From positions 1 to 6,330 of the forward strand of contig JASMME010000083.1 of NCBI GenBank assembly GCA_030748365.1: a DNA stretch of 6,330 bases, in the 5' to 3' direction. This document shows positions 6,213 through 6,330 of this stretch, in pieces. A program made the position numbers and the translations under genes. The notes below the pieces were generated by a model. It was not told where the DNA came from. It saw only the letters and a program-made list of their open reading frames with translations, and did no database searches. This DNA comes from Lutibacter sp. (GTDB lineage Bacteria > Bacteroidota > Bacteroidia > Flavobacteriales > Flavobacteriaceae). The stretch's first letter is position 1, and each line of letters opens with the position of its first letter.

Positions 6213-6234
6213 TTTTATAGATTTGCCTATAAAA
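6213..6234 (+). repeat. Inverted repeat spanning the DUF3276 promoter
   Basis: TTTTATAG at 6213-6220 and CTATAAAA at 6227-6234 are perfect 8-bp inverted arms around a 6-base centre (ATTTGC). The candidate -7 box at 6218-6225 lies inside it. The stem is A/T-rich with no T-run after it, so it is a poor terminator for the exporter gene. It could be an operator covering the promoter. In A/T-rich DNA a chance repeat of this size is possible. Confidence 0.35.
6218..6225 (+). promoter_or_regulatory. Candidate -7 box of the DUF3276 gene
   Basis: TAGATTTG is an exact TAnnTTTG match 35 nt before the ATG at 6261, the same spacing as for the nusB box. It suggests the gene is transcribed separately from the exporter, 28 nt after whose stop it lies. 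No obvious TTG is found at -33. Confidence 0.5.
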
Positions 6235-6260
6235 CTTAATCTTAATACAGCACGTGCATT

Positions 6261-6330
6261 ATGAGTGACAAAGGACATACAGAACAGGAAGAGATTTATT
6301 CTCAGGTTCTTAGAGCAGGGAGAAGAACTT
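6261..6330 (+). CDS. DUF3276 / PUR-family nucleic-acid-binding protein (N-terminal 23 codons, runs off right edge)
   Basis: The first 23 codons are visible, with an acidic opening (MSDKGHTEQEE) and then IYSQVLRAGRRT. The second part closely matches, from memory, the start of the DUF3276 family of small Bacteroidota proteins with a PUR-alpha-like fold (YS.VLRAGRRTYFFDVR), which bind single-stranded DNA or RNA; the biological role is not settled. Such a gene next to this type of exporter fits my memory of flavobacterial gene order. The ATG has no clear Shine-Dalgarno sequence, as usual for the phylum, and a candidate promoter lies 35 nt upstream. Only a fragment is visible, so the assignment rests on a short but distinctive motif. 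Confidence 0.8.
   Translation, partial: MSDKGHTEQEEIYSQVLRAGRRT

Noticed and set aside
1..6330. An undescribed defence, mobile or biosynthetic system
   Set aside because: Both strands were read. Apart from the two partial edge genes, every gene belongs to a recognisable family in what looks like a conserved neighbourhood; there is no transposase, integrase, tandem repeat array, tRNA or attachment-site duplication, and no compositional shift.

Overview
The window reads as an ordinary chromosomal housekeeping segment from a member of Bacteroidota, most likely the class Flavobacteriia. The reasons are the gene set and order (sensor kinase, coaE, YbbR, yajC, DUF1573 lipoprotein, long nusB, then a divergent ABC exporter and a DUF3276/PUR-type gene), the roughly 300-residue NusB with a Bacteroidota-style N-terminal extension, the lack of clear Shine-Dalgarno sequences, and several TAnnTTTG boxes, the -7 consensus of Bacteroidota promoters. 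Base composition by eye is about 40-45% G+C with no compositional break. The family assignment rests on remembered synteny and is an inference.

Layout. Positions 1-4266 are read entirely from the minus strand. In order of transcription: nusB (4266-3328), a DUF1573 lipoprotein (3298-2846), yajC (2826-2506), a strong intrinsic terminator (2487-2460), a YbbR-domain membrane protein (2435-1464), coaE (1467-847, overlapping the YbbR gene by 4 nt) and the first 262 codons of a membrane sensor, probably a histidine kinase, which runs off the left edge (786-1). Positions 4267-4435 are a divergent promoter region. On the plus strand follow a 584-residue ABC half-exporter (4436-6190) and the start of a DUF3276/PUR-family nucleic-acid-binding protein (6261 to the right edge).

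Function. The minus-strand genes serve transcription elongation/antitermination (NusB), protein export (YajC, accessory to SecDF), the cell envelope (DUF1573 lipoprotein, YbbR protein) and coenzyme A synthesis (CoaE, last step). They probably form two transcription units split by the terminator: nusB-DUF1573-yajC and YbbR-coaE. The kinase has its own candidate promoter very close to its start codon. The exporter and the DUF3276 gene each have a candidate promoter.

Two start codons differ from the longest open frame. The YbbR frame opens inside the terminator palindrome, and the nusB frame opens upstream of a consensus -7 box, so downstream ATGs are preferred for both. I see no mobile element, CRISPR array, tRNA, rRNA or defence locus, and nothing that looks like an undescribed multi-gene system. 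The points worth a second look are small: a Glu-to-Asp change at the catalytic position of the ABC ATPase, inverted repeats coinciding with -7 boxes, a YbbR protein with no diadenylate cyclase beside it, and an unclassified sensor domain.
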